A stretch of 64,000 nt of DNA from Metaruminococcus_A sp050943475 (GTDB lineage Bacteria > Bacillota > Clostridia > Oscillospirales > Ruminococcaceae), in assembly GCA_050943475.1 (NCBI GenBank), contig JBMNPF010000007.1, positions 1-64,000 on the forward strand. The letters run 5' to 3'. The notes below the pieces were generated by a model. The model was not told the DNA's origin. It saw only the letters and a program-made list of their open reading frames with translations, and ran no database searches. Every line of letters begins with the position of its first letter. Position 1 is the stretch's first letter. The position numbers and the translations under genes were made by a program. Of this stretch, positions 49,516-57,476 are shown in pieces.

Positions 49516-51252
49516 ATGAAATCGAACCGGCAGAGTTTTATCCACGGCGCGGCTATTCTTGCCGTTTCGCTTATAATCGTCAAGATCCTCGGACTGGTGT
49601 TTAAAATACCGCTCACCAACATCCTGGGCGGTGTTGGCATGGGGTATTACAACACCTCTTTTATGCTGTTTTCGCCCATCTACTCCCTAGCAGTGGGCGG
49701 CCTTCCGGCGGCGGTCTCCAAAATGATCGCCGAAAATTCAGTGCTTGGGCGCTACCGTGATGTACGCCGGATTTTTCGGATTTCCATGCTTTTTTACCTC
49801 GCGACCGGGATTGCCGGCACGGCGCTGATGCTCGGCGTTTCGGATTTCTTTGTCCACGCGGTGAAAAATCCCAACGCTTACTGGTCGGTGGTCGCCATTG
49901 CGCCGACCATCCTGTTCGGCTGTATCATTTCCGCTTATCGCGGTTATTTTGAGGGGCTGTGCGATATGCGCCCTACTGCCGTTTCCCAGGTGGTGGAGAT
50001 GGTATCCAAGCTGGCGGCGGGGCTGGGGCTTGCAATCTGGGTCATGTCCTATGCGCAGAGCCAGTTTGAGACGACCGGTTTTGTCTTTGGCGTCTACGCC
50101 GGGGATGCGGCACAGGCCGGTGTCATTGCGGTGCCATACGCCGCGGCGGCTTCAATCATCGGCGTCAGCATCAGTAACCTGGTCGGCGCTCTTTATTTGA
50201 TGATTCGCTACCGCCGCAACGACAGCATTACCGATTTGGAACGCAAGGCATCCCCAACGCCGCAGAGACGGCGTGCGCTGTTTCAACAGCTTGTGTCCAT
50301 TGCGCTCCCCATCTGCCTGGGCGGATTTGTGCTCAACATCACCTCGTTTGCCGACCTGCTGTCCATGATGAACCGGTTGAATTTCCTCGTGCGGGAGCAT
50401 GCGTCGGAATTGCTTGCAGTTTACGGTTCTGCAATTCCGGCGGATATGGCGCTTACCGATGTGCCAAACTATTTGTACGGGTGTTATACCGGCCTTGCCG
50501 TTTCCATTTACGGCATTATCCCCGCCATTGCCGGGGTATTTGCCAAAAGCGCCCTGCCCAACATTGCGTCGAGCTGGGCGCGCGGCAACCGGGATTATAC
50601 CCGCCGCAATATGGAGCTGGTGATCCGCATTACCATGCTGGTGTCCATCCCCTGTGGAATTGGTATTACGGTACTGGCAGAACCCATTTTGTCCGCATTA
50701 TTTTCCTCCCGCCCGGCAGAAGTGTATATTGCCACCCCTGTTTTGGCAATCATGGGAATAGGGGTGATTTTCCAGGCGGGATCCATGCTGCTGTTCAGCG
50801 TTTTGCAGGCGCTGGGTTATGCAAAGCTGCCGGTAAAGCACATGGTCATTGGCGGGTGCGTCAAGCTGCTGTTCAATATGGTGCTGATGTCGATCCCGGC
50901 GGTCAATGTCCACGGCGCCGCGCTGGCTTCGGTTTTATGCTATGTCGTTATCTTGATTCTGGAGCTGACGGCGCTGGTAAAAATTACCGGGATGAAGTTT
51001 CACTACTCCAGTATTTTTGTGCGGCCGCTCATTGCCAGCATTCTCTGCGGAATTGCCGCGGCAACCGCTTTTTCCCTTTGTTCCCGCATTTGCAGCATGC
51101 GGCTCTCCCTTGCCGCCGCTATATTGGTAGCCGCAATTTTGTACCTGATTGCCGCCGTCTGCCTCAAAGCTGTTGAAAAGAGTGATTTTGAGATGATTCC
51201 AGGCGGGAAAAAAGTAGCAAAAGTACTTGAAAAAATAGGATTGATGCGTTAA
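49516..51252 (+). CDS. YabM/SpoVB-family polysaccharide flippase (MOP superfamily)
   Basis: The 578-residue protein has 12-14 membrane helices and the N-terminus SFIHGAAILAVSLIIVKILG of the SpoVB/YabM/MurJ-related lipid flippases, which move lipid-linked precursors across the membrane. In Bacillus, yabM lies before yabN (mazG) as here. SpoVB itself acts in spore cortex synthesis; which role applies is uncertain. ATG 49516 has GGGGGGCAGGAC upstream; the earlier in-frame ATG at 49474 lies in the terminator hairpin. Confidence 0.88.
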   Translation: MKSNRQSFIHGAAILAVSLIIVKILGLVFKIPLTNILGGVGMGYYNTSFMLFSPIYSLAVGGLPAAVSKMIAENSVLGRYRDVRRIFRISMLFYLATGIAGTALMLGVSDFFVHAVKNPNAYWSVVAIAPTILFGCIISAYRGYFEGLCDMRPTAVSQVVEMVSKLAAGLGLAIWVMSYAQSQFETTGFVFGVYAGDAAQAGVIAVPYAAAASIIGVSISNLVGALYLMIRYRRNDSITDLERKASPTPQRRRALFQQLVSIALPICLGGFVLNITSFADLLSMMNRLNFLVREHASELLAVYGSAIPADMALTDVPNYLYGCYTGLAVSIYGIIPAIAGVFAKSALPNIASSWARGNRDYTRRNMELVIRITMLVSIPCGIGITVLAEPILSALFSSRPAEVYIATPVLAIMGIGVIFQAGSMLLFSVLQALGYAKLPVKHMVIGGCVKLLFNMVLMSIPAVNVHGAALASVLCYVVILILELTALVKITGMKFHYSSIFVRPLIASILCGIAAATAFSLCSRICSMRLSLAAAILVAAILYLIAAVCLKAVEKSDFEMIPGGKKVAKVLEKIGLMR

Positions 51253-51300
51253 TATAAGAACATGAGTTTTTCAGAGGATGTTGAAAGATAGGGTTTATGC

Positions 51301-52101
51301 ATGGATTTTAAGCGGAAAGAACGGTACCGGGTGGAGGACCTTTTGGAGATTATGAGGGTGCTCCGCAGTGAAAACGGCTGCCCGTGGGACAGGGAACAGA
51401 CCCATGAGAGTATCCGCCGCAATTTCATCGAGGAGACCTATGAGGTTGTCGAAGCCATTGACAACCGGGATAAGGCGCTGCTCGAAGAAGAGTTGGGCGA
51501 TGTGCTGCTCCAGGTGGTGTTTCATGCCCAGATGGAGGCGGAACAGGGTACTTTCGATTTTGACGATGTCTGTGACGGCATCTGCAAAAAGCTGATTCTG
51601 CGCCATCCCCATATCTTCGGCGATGTGGTTGCCAGCACCTCGGAAGAGGTCCTGCGCAACTGGGATGAAATCAAGAAGCAGGAAAAGGGGCAGAAAACCC
51701 AGACCGACGCAGTGCTTTCGGTTCCCAAAGTTCTTCCGGCGCTGATGCGAAGCGCAAAGGTTCAGCAGCGCGCCGCTAAAACAGGGTTTGACTACCCTGC
51801 ATTGGACGACAGCATGAAGGATTTGGATTCCGAGCTGTGTGAGCTCAAAGAGGCGATTGCCTCCGGGAACCGGGAAGCGGTTGCCGAGGAGTTCGGCGAT
51901 CTGCTGTTTAGCTGTGTCAATGTATCCCGCTTTCTGCATCTGGATGCTGAGGAGGCCCTTTCCTTTGCCACCGAAAAATTCATCCGGCGGTTCGCCGAGG
52001 TGGAAAAGCTCGCGGGAGAGCAAGGAGTTCAAATGAAAGACGCCCCGCTGGACGAGCTCAACCGGCTGTGGGCGGAAGCAAAAACAAGAGTTCATTCATA
52101 G
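51301..52101 (+). CDS. mazG: Nucleoside triphosphate pyrophosphohydrolase MazG
   Basis: MazG hydrolyses NTPs, especially abnormal ones, to NMP and pyrophosphate. The 266-residue protein has two MazG repeats: RSENGCPWDREQTHESI, then EEELGDVLLQVVFH (metal-binding EExxD) and a second copy KDLDSELCELKEAI, AEEFGDLLFSCVN. Bacillus YabN has an additional N-terminal methylase domain, which is absent here. ATG 51301 lies 48 nt after the flippase gene. hup follows after 44 nt. Confidence 0.95.
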   Translation: MDFKRKERYRVEDLLEIMRVLRSENGCPWDREQTHESIRRNFIEETYEVVEAIDNRDKALLEEELGDVLLQVVFHAQMEAEQGTFDFDDVCDGICKKLILRHPHIFGDVVASTSEEVLRNWDEIKKQEKGQKTQTDAVLSVPKVLPALMRSAKVQQRAAKTGFDYPALDDSMKDLDSELCELKEAIASGNREAVAEEFGDLLFSCVNVSRFLHLDAEEALSFATEKFIRRFAEVEKLAGEQGVQMKDAPLDELNRLWAEAKTRVHS

Positions 52102-52145
52102 GCTTATCTGCCTATTGGATAATAAAATTACGGAGGTTCTAAAAA

Positions 52146-52421
52146 ATGACAAAAACCGATTTGATTAGTGCCGTGGCTGCAAAAGCCGAAATTTCCAAGA
52201 AAGATGCTGATAAAGCAGTAAGCGCTGTTATTTCTGCTATTTCCGACTCCTTGGTTGCCGGTGAGAAGGTTCAGCTTGTTGGCTTTGGCACCTTTGAAGT
52301 GCGTGACCGCGCTGCAAGAGAGGGCAAAAACCCTGCAACTGGCGAGAAGATCACCATTGCTGCTACCAAAGTTCCGGCGTTCAAAGCTGGTAAAGCTCTG
52401 AAAGACGCTGTCGCGAAATAA
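52146..52421 (+). CDS. hup: DNA-binding protein HU
   Basis: HU bends and packages DNA. The 91-residue protein starts MTKTDLISAVAAKAE and has the family motif VGFGTFEVRDRAAREGKNPATGE, the beta-arm that inserts in the minor groove. GGAGGTTC lies before the ATG. The codon use is biased as in highly expressed genes. The position between mazG and rqcP is usual for Clostridia. A terminator follows. Confidence 0.97.
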   Translation: MTKTDLISAVAAKAEISKKDADKAVSAVISAISDSLVAGEKVQLVGFGTFEVRDRAAREGKNPATGEKITIAATKVPAFKAGKALKDAVAK

Positions 52422-52437
52422 GACAGTACCGGTGATT

Positions 52438-52478
52438 AAAGGGCCGTGCAGAATGTGCACAGCCCTTTTATTATTTTA
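52438..52478 (+). terminator. Terminator after hup
   Basis: AAAGGGC-c-GTGCA pairs with TGCAC-a-GCCCTTT around a short loop, followed by TATTATTTTATTTTT. Confidence 0.8.
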
Positions 52479-52497
52479 TTTTTAAAAGAGGTTTGTT

Positions 52498-52737
52498 ATG
52501 AGACTGGATAAATACTTGAAAATTGTGCGGCTCATCAAGCGCCGTACCGTTGCGAATGAAGCCTGCGACGCAGGGAAAATTGTAGTAAACGGCAAGGTGG
52601 CCCGCGCGTCGTACGACGTCAAGGTCGGGGACATCATTGAGATCAATATGGGTGCCACTCCGTTAAAGGTAAAGGTGCTTAAGGTGAGCGAATACGCCAA
52701 AAAAGAGGATGCCGCTACCCATTACGAGGTGGTTTAA
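52498..52737 (+). CDS. rqcP: S4-domain ribosome quality control protein RqcP (YabO)
   Basis: RqcP (Hsp15-like) supports alanine tailing on stalled 50S subunits with RqcH. The 79-residue protein is almost entirely an S4 RNA-binding domain: MRLDKYLKIVRLIKRRTVAN, then ACDAGKIVVNGKVARAS and VKVGDIIEI. AAAGAGG precedes the ATG. It is the yabO position of the Bacillus yab cluster. Confidence 0.92.
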   Translation: MRLDKYLKIVRLIKRRTVANEACDAGKIVVNGKVARASYDVKVGDIIEINMGATPLKVKVLKVSEYAKKEDAATHYEVV

Positions 52738-52813
52738 CGGCTGCCTTTCCGGCATAAACCCGCTGTGCACTGAATAGATTATAGAACAAGTAATCGGTAA
52801 GGTGGTGTCAGCG

Positions 52814-53092
52814 GTGGAAGAAAAAAACCAAATCAAACTTCCGCACAATGTCGTTTTGGAGGACAGAAAACACCTGAGCATTTCAGGCGTCATGGATATT
52901 GACAACTTTGACGAACAGACCGCAGTGGTCTACACCCAAATGGGCGAGCTGACCATAAAGGGATATGACCTGCATGTCAACAAACTCAATGTGGAGACCG
53001 GGGAACTCACAATGGATGGGGAAATCTGGTCGATGAACTACACCGAAGTTCAGAAGAAAGGCGGAGGCATGCTGTCGAAACTGTTCCGTTAA
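52814..53092 (+). CDS. yabP: Sporulation protein YabP
   Basis: YabP is a small sporulation protein required for spore formation in some strains. The 92-residue product has HNVVLEDRKHLSISGVMDID and FDEQTAVVYTQMGELTIKG, which matches the YabP/YqfC family. The GTG at 52814 is chosen because AAGGTGGTG lies 7 nt before it; in-frame GTGs at 52802 and 52805 are part of that site. yabQ follows 12 nt after its stop. Confidence 0.9.
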   Translation: MEEKNQIKLPHNVVLEDRKHLSISGVMDIDNFDEQTAVVYTQMGELTIKGYDLHVNKLNVETGELTMDGEIWSMNYTEVQKKGGGMLSKLFR

Positions 53093-53104
53093 GGTGGCGG
53101 GGAT

Positions 53105-53650
53105 ATGACGATTACAATGTCCCAACAGACCCTTATTTTTCTGTATTCTTGTGTGCTTGGCGTGGGGTTGAGCCTGTATTTGGATATTTTCCGGGTGATC
53201 CGTCTGGTACTGGGCAACCCCAAGCTGGTCACCTTTGTCTGTGATCTGCTGTATTTTCTTTCCTCCACCCTGGTTGTTTACCTGTTCTTTGTCTGCTATT
53301 GTTCCGGGCAGGTGCGGGTCTATGTTCTTGTCGGTGCGCTGCTGGGATTTCTGATCTGCCATTTTTCGGTCAGCGTCCTGTTTATGCATCTGGCGGTTTG
53401 GGTGGTCAAATGGATGCGGCGTTTTTTGGGTGCTCTTGCACGCCCATTTGTCAAATTTGGGCGGTTTGTTGGAAAAAAGATACAAAAAAGGCGGCAGCAA
53501 GCCCTTGAGAATCGGAAAAAACATAAAAAAATTCCGGAAAACGGCTTGCAACCCAAGCGGCATGTGGTGTATAATTTATTCAAACTATACCGAAAAAAAC
53601 CAAAGAAGGAGGACGCCGCTCTTGAAGAAGCAAAAGACCCGGAAGCGTAG
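53105..53650 (+). CDS. yabQ: Spore cortex biosynthesis protein YabQ
   Basis: YabQ is a mother-cell membrane protein needed for spore cortex. The 181-residue protein has four membrane helices in the first 105 residues (QTLIFLYSCVLGVGLSLYLD is characteristic) and a long basic cytoplasmic tail. It is longer at the C-terminus than in Bacillus because of this tail. Its last 29 nt overlap the divIC start. Confidence 0.92.
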   Translation: MTITMSQQTLIFLYSCVLGVGLSLYLDIFRVIRLVLGNPKLVTFVCDLLYFLSSTLVVYLFFVCYCSGQVRVYVLVGALLGFLICHFSVSVLFMHLAVWVVKWMRRFLGALARPFVKFGRFVGKKIQKRRQQALENRKKHKKIPENGLQPKRHVVYNLFKLYRKKPKKEDAALEEAKDPEA

Positions 53651-53915
53651 AGGCATTTTCTTAAAGCTGCTTTTAGCCGCATTTCTGTGTTATGGGCTGA
53701 CTTCGCTTGTTATGCTGCAAATGGATTTGGCGCAGAAAAATGAACAGCTTGACGCCATCAACAAAAAAATTGTCTCGCAGCAGCAGACCAACGAAGAACT
53801 TAAGACCATGTTGGGGCAGAGCGATTACAGCGAATACATTGCGCGCATTGCCCGGGAAAAACTGGGTTATGTGTACCCCGACGAGCGCGTCTTCATTGAT
53901 GTTTCCGGTAGCTGA
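53622..53915 (+). CDS. divIC: Septum formation initiator DivIC/FtsB
   Basis: DivIC joins DivIB and FtsL in the divisome that activates septal wall synthesis. The 97-residue protein has a short basic start, one membrane helix (about 12-32) and a coiled coil (about 33-65; QMDLAQKNEQLDAINKKIVS), then a conserved YIARIAREKLGYVYPDE. The TTG start is chosen because AAGGAGG lies 9 nt upstream and no ATG fits. It overlaps yabQ, as in Bacillus (yabQ-divIC). Confidence 0.9.
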   Translation: MKKQKTRKRRGIFLKLLLAAFLCYGLTSLVMLQMDLAQKNEQLDAINKKIVSQQQTNEELKTMLGQSDYSEYIARIAREKLGYVYPDERVFIDVSGS

Positions 53916-53944
53916 TTGAGTTTCAAGGAGGATAACGTTTTTTT

Positions 53945-54391
53945 ATGCAGCTTGAAGTTGGAAAAATCGTCGAGGGCAAGGTGACCGGGATTACAAAGTT
54001 CGGCGCGTTTGTCGATTTGGGCGAAGGCAAGACTGGCATGGTCCATATTTCTGAGGTAGCCGCCAGCTACGTCAAGGAAATTACCGACTTTGTCAAGGAA
54101 AATGATGTTGTCAAGGTCATGGTTTTAAACATTGCGGACGACGGTAAGATTGCGCTGTCCATAAAACGCGCGCAGCCGAAACCGCAGCCTGCGCAGGGGC
54201 GCCCAGCTCCGCGTCAGGATTTCAGGGGTGGCCGCGGCGCAAATGAATGGGCGCCAAAAAAGGCTCCGGAAAACCTTTCGTTTGAAGAAATGATGAATAA
54301 GTTCAAACAGTCCAGCGACGAAAAAATGTCTGATCTGAAGCGGACAATGGATGGCAAGCGCGGTTCTTATTCCCGTCGCGGCTCCCGTTAG
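53945..54391 (+). CDS. yabR: S1 RNA-binding domain protein YabR
   Basis: The 148-residue protein has a single S1 domain (1-75; GKIVEGKVTGITKFGAFVDL) and a basic, Gln/Arg/Gly-rich low-complexity tail. YabR-type proteins are thought to bind RNA or ribosomes. AAGGAGGATAACG lies before the ATG. It ends the yab cluster; in Bacillus, spoIIE follows here, but in this genome spoIIE is 37 kb away. Confidence 0.9.
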   Translation: MQLEVGKIVEGKVTGITKFGAFVDLGEGKTGMVHISEVAASYVKEITDFVKENDVVKVMVLNIADDGKIALSIKRAQPKPQPAQGRPAPRQDFRGGRGANEWAPKKAPENLSFEEMMNKFKQSSDEKMSDLKRTMDGKRGSYSRRGSR

Positions 54392-54429
54392 GGCTGTATG
54401 ACGTTGTAGCTTTTCGTTTTGTTTTTGAG

Positions 54430-54464
54430 AAAAATGCTGTGGGTTAAACCTGCGGCATTTTTTG
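54430..54464 (+). terminator. Terminator after yabR
   Basis: ATGCTGTGGGTT pairs with AACCTGCGGCAT (with G-T pairs), then TTTTTT. From here to 54628 there is no gene, but a Spo0A-type box at 54538. Confidence 0.75.
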
Positions 54465-54537
54465 CGTTTTCTCATAAATTTTATGGAAAAAGAGAAACGC
54501 TGTGCCTGCTGAATGGGAAAGAGCCGGAAATACGGGT

Positions 54538-54546
54538 TTTGTCGAA
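54538..54546 (+). promoter_or_regulatory. Consensus Spo0A box upstream of the DUF5685 cluster
   Basis: TTTGTCGAA (54538-54546) is an exact 0A-box consensus. It lies 83 nt before the start of the next gene, followed by a partly palindromic GTAAGTTTAC and, near 54590, TAAAAT as a possible -10. Confidence 0.5.
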
Positions 54547-54628
54547 TGTAAGTTTACATTTACTTCATCATTTTTGCTGTTGTATCGGGTAAAATATAGA
54601 TTAACGCGATCAGGAAAAGAGGGATTCG

Positions 54629-55519
54629 TTGTTTGGTTATGTTCGGCCGTTTAAGCCGGAACTGAAAATAAATGAATTCGACACCTACAAAGGCATGTAC
54701 TGCGGCCTTTGTAAGCAGCTTGGCCGGGATTACGGCCTGCTTGCCCGAATGACCTTGAGTTATGATTTTGCGTTCCTCGCCATGCTTTCAATGGGCACTC
54801 ACGGCGAGCGGGTGCAGTTTAAACGAGAAACCTGCATTGCGCACCCTTTTACCAAACGGCCCTGCATGTGTGCAAACGGCGACCTTTCCTACGTGGCGGC
54901 CTGCGCCATGATGATGCTTTACTACAAGTGGAAAGACAACATTGCAGACAGCGGCTTTTTCAAACGCTGCGGTTACCGGGTGCTTGGCCCTTCGGTCCGC
55001 CGTTCCTATAAAAAGGCGGTCAAACGGTACCCGGAGCTGGACGCGGTTATGCAGAATACACTTGCCCGGCAGCAGCAGGTTGAAGCGGCCCCCAACTGCA
55101 CGGTGGATATGGCGGCAGAGTCCTCATCGCGGGCGTTGGCGCTTATTTTTGAGCAGTTGGCGGCGGGAGAAACGCAAAAAAAGGTGCTGCATCGGTTTGG
55201 TTTTCTGCTTGGACGCTGGATTTATTTGATGGATGCGCTTGACGACCTGGAGGACGACCGAAAGTCTGGGAGCTTTAACCCGCTTTTGCGTTGGGAAAAG
55301 ACCCGTGCCGCAGGTGCGGAGCATCCGGCTAAGGAGGTCAAACGGCAGGCCGAAGCAATGATCAACGTGACCCACGGCGAGATGGCGCTCGCCTATGAGT
55401 TGGTGGAACTCAACCGTTATAAAACGATTTTAGATAATATTATTTATCTTGGACTGCCTGCCGTGAAAAATCAGGTATTGTCCAACAGGAGGAAAAAGCC
55501 CAATGACAGACCCTTATAA
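54629..55519 (+). CDS. DUF5685 family protein
   Basis: The 296-residue helical protein begins MFGYVRPFKPELK and has a cysteine pair YCGLC (25-28), another cluster CIAHP...CMC, and near residue 200 the acidic segment MDALDDLEDDRKSG. The latter recalls the aspartate-rich metal motif of class I prenyl/terpene synthases, a resemblance only. The family has no known function. The TTG start has GAGGGA 4 nt before it. It overlaps the DnaJ-like gene by 17 nt, so the two are linked. A consensus 0A box lies upstream. Confidence 0.8.
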   Translation: MFGYVRPFKPELKINEFDTYKGMYCGLCKQLGRDYGLLARMTLSYDFAFLAMLSMGTHGERVQFKRETCIAHPFTKRPCMCANGDLSYVAACAMMMLYYKWKDNIADSGFFKRCGYRVLGPSVRRSYKKAVKRYPELDAVMQNTLARQQQVEAAPNCTVDMAAESSSRALALIFEQLAAGETQKKVLHRFGFLLGRWIYLMDALDDLEDDRKSGSFNPLLRWEKTRAAGAEHPAKEVKRQAEAMINVTHGEMALAYELVELNRYKTILDNIIYLGLPAVKNQVLSNRRKKPNDRPL

Positions 55520-56138
55520 GGTGCTTGGCGTTTCGCCGTCTGCTTCAACCGAAGAGATTAAAAATGCGTATAAGCAGCTCGCGAAAAAGTATCACCCGGA
55601 TAATTATGCCGCCAGCCCCCTTGAAGAGATTGCAAATGAAAAGATGGCCGAAATCAACGAAGCGTACGACCAGATTATGAATGAGCGCCGCTCTTCAGAC
55701 CGTTCCGGCGCCGGTCAGAACGCCGGCGGGCAGCAGTATAACAGTGCGAATTCGTCTTACCCGGACATTCGCCGTCTCATTATGCAGAACCGGTTTGATG
55801 AAGCAGAGGTTTTGTTGGATGGTGTCCCGGCGCAAAAACGGGATGCGGAGTGGTATTTCTTAAAGGGAAGCGTTTATTATTCCCGCGGCTGGCTGGATGA
55901 CGCCATGGCTCATTTCTCCTCCGCCTGCCAGATGAACCCAAACAACCCGGAATACCGGGCGGCATACCAGCGTATGATGTGGCAGAGGCAGGGGAACATG
56001 GGAGGCAGTCCCAACGGCCAGTACCGCACCCCCAATCAGCAGGTGGGCGGTTGTTCTGCCTGCGACTGCTGTTCCGGCCTGATTTGTACCGACTGTTGCT
56101 GCGAATGTATGGGCGGCGACTGTATCCCATGCTGTTAA
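55503..56138 (+). CDS. J-domain (DnaJ-like) protein with TPR-like region and Cys-rich tail
   Basis: The 211-residue protein has an N-terminal J domain (about 4-65) with the HPD motif (YHPDN), a linker, a TPR-like helical region (about 85-155; WYFLKGSVYYSRGWLDDAMAH) and a C-terminal tail with eleven or so cysteines (CSACDCCSGLICTDCC). A J domain normally recruits DnaK; the Cys tail suggests metal binding or a membrane link. AGGAGG precedes the ATG. It is between the DUF5685 gene and a membrane protein gene, probably in one operon. Confidence 0.85.
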   Translation: MTDPYKVLGVSPSASTEEIKNAYKQLAKKYHPDNYAASPLEEIANEKMAEINEAYDQIMNERRSSDRSGAGQNAGGQQYNSANSSYPDIRRLIMQNRFDEAEVLLDGVPAQKRDAEWYFLKGSVYYSRGWLDDAMAHFSSACQMNPNNPEYRAAYQRMMWQRQGNMGGSPNGQYRTPNQQVGGCSACDCCSGLICTDCCCECMGGDCIPCC

Positions 56139-56151
56139 GGAGGCGTCCCCG

Positions 56152-56703
56152 TTGAACAAGGCGTTTCGCATTGCTTTTGGCGGAATCATCTGTGCAATCT
56201 GCATTGCGCTTATGCTCTGCACCGGCCTGTTTCCGTTTGCAACCGTAGCGCTCCCTGCGCTCGCGGGCTTGCTGATGGTGTCTCTGGTGATTGAATTTGG
56301 CGTCAAATGGGCTTACCTTGCGTATGGCGTAGTGGCTGTTGTGTCGTTTTTTCTCACGCCGGATAAATCTGCCATGCTGATGTTTGTCTTCTTTTTTGGT
56401 GTTTACCCCATTGCAAAGGCGTCGATTGAGCGCATCCGCAAACGGATGCTGGAATGGGCGATGAAATTCTTGCTTGCCAATGCGGCGCTGATCCTTTTGT
56501 TTTTTCTGGCCAGATGGTTCCTTGGTTTGACCGAGGTTATGCCGGATATCCATATATTTGGAAAGTTTACCTTCCTGGTGTTCTGGCTTGCAGCAAACGC
56601 GGTTTTTCTGGTGTACGACCTGGCGCTTACCCGCGTTATCGGCGCTTATATCCACTGGTTTAAACCAAACTATATTGATCGCCTGCGGCGTAACCGCATG
56701 TGA
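56152..56703 (+). CDS. Integral membrane protein of unknown function
   Basis: The 183-residue protein has five membrane helices and little else. I cannot name its family with confidence. TTG 56152 is used, because AAGGAGG lies 8 nt before it. It follows the J-domain gene by 13 nt and so probably works with it and the DUF5685 protein. The pyrR promoter starts 33 nt after the stop. Confidence 0.65.
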   Translation: MNKAFRIAFGGIICAICIALMLCTGLFPFATVALPALAGLLMVSLVIEFGVKWAYLAYGVVAVVSFFLTPDKSAMLMFVFFFGVYPIAKASIERIRKRMLEWAMKFLLANAALILLFFLARWFLGLTEVMPDIHIFGKFTFLVFWLAANAVFLVYDLALTRVIGAYIHWFKPNYIDRLRRNRM

Positions 56704-56735
56704 AATGTTTTTTTGCAGGTTCCAGGATTTAGGTC

Positions 56736-56764
56736 TGGACAAAACCGCCCGGATGGGTTATAAT
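56736..56764 (+). promoter_or_regulatory. pyr operon promoter
   Basis: TGGACA (56736-56741), 17 nt, TATAAT (56759-56764). Transcription would start near 56771. Confidence 0.8.
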
Positions 56765-56784
56765 ATAAGAAAATTTGACAACCT

Positions 56785-56903
56785 TTAAGTTGGTCCTGTG
56801 AGGCTGACAAGGCGGTCTGCTGAATCTTGTGCGTCCCGGGGAAAGAGGCACACTGCAACGAGTTGAGCAACCAAGCTGTCAGTACAGGCAGTTTGGTTTT
56901 TTT
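56785..56903 (+). promoter_or_regulatory. PyrR-regulated attenuator before pyrR
   Basis: The RNA would contain the PyrR-binding loop GGTCCTGTGAGGCTGACAAGG (within 56792-56812; consensus AGUCC-GAGAGGCU--AAGG). It is followed by a terminator with stem ACCAAGCTGTC (56870-56880) and GGCAGTTTGGT (56887-56897) and a T-run to 56903. With UMP, PyrR binds the loop and favours the terminator. Confidence 0.85.
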
Positions 56904-56936
56904 ATTTTTAAAAACAACATGGGAAGGGTGGAGTGC

Positions 56937-57476
56937 GTGACACAAAAAGCAGTTATTCTGGATGCAAAAGCCATGCAGCGCGCAGTTGCGCGGATTTCCT
57001 ATGAAATTATTGAACGCAACAAAGGTGTAAATGGCCTGTGCATTGTCGGCATTATGCGGCGCGGCGTTAATCTTGCCCAGCGGATCGCCGATAAAATACA
57101 AGAGGTGGAGGGCGTTACGGTGCCGCTTGGCATGCTGGACATTACGGCTTACCGGGACGATCGGCGCGGCCCTTCCGAGTGCGCAGACCAGACGAGCCTG
57201 CCGTTTGCGGTGGAATCCAAAAAGATTGTGCTGGTGGATGACGTCATCTACACTGGGCGCAGCGTCCGTGCAGCGATTGATGCGCTGATGGCCAAAGGCC
57301 GCCCGCAGACCATTCAGCTTGCGGTGCTCATAGACCGCGGACACCGGGAGCTGCCTATCCGGGCGGATTTCATCGGCAAAAACGTGCCGACCTCCCGTGA
57401 GGAAAAGGTGGTTGTTGCGGTCAAAGAGGTAGATGGACAGGACCAGGTTGTGATTGCAGAGGAGGACGGCAGATGA
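56937..57476 (+). CDS. pyrR: Pyrimidine operon attenuator PyrR / uracil phosphoribosyltransferase
   Basis: PyrR senses UMP/UTP and binds the leader of pyr mRNA. The 179-residue protein has TQKAVILDAKAMQRAVARI, GIMRRGVNLAQRI and the PRPP motif VLVDDVIYTGRSVRAAIDAL of phosphoribosyltransferases. The GTG at 56937 is preferred on family start; an in-frame ATG at 56919 lacks a ribosome site. The stop overlaps pyrC by 4 nt. It regulates the operon of which it is the first gene. Confidence 0.95.
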   Translation: MTQKAVILDAKAMQRAVARISYEIIERNKGVNGLCIVGIMRRGVNLAQRIADKIQEVEGVTVPLGMLDITAYRDDRRGPSECADQTSLPFAVESKKIVLVDDVIYTGRSVRAAIDALMAKGRPQTIQLAVLIDRGHRELPIRADFIGKNVPTSREEKVVVAVKEVDGQDQVVIAEEDGR

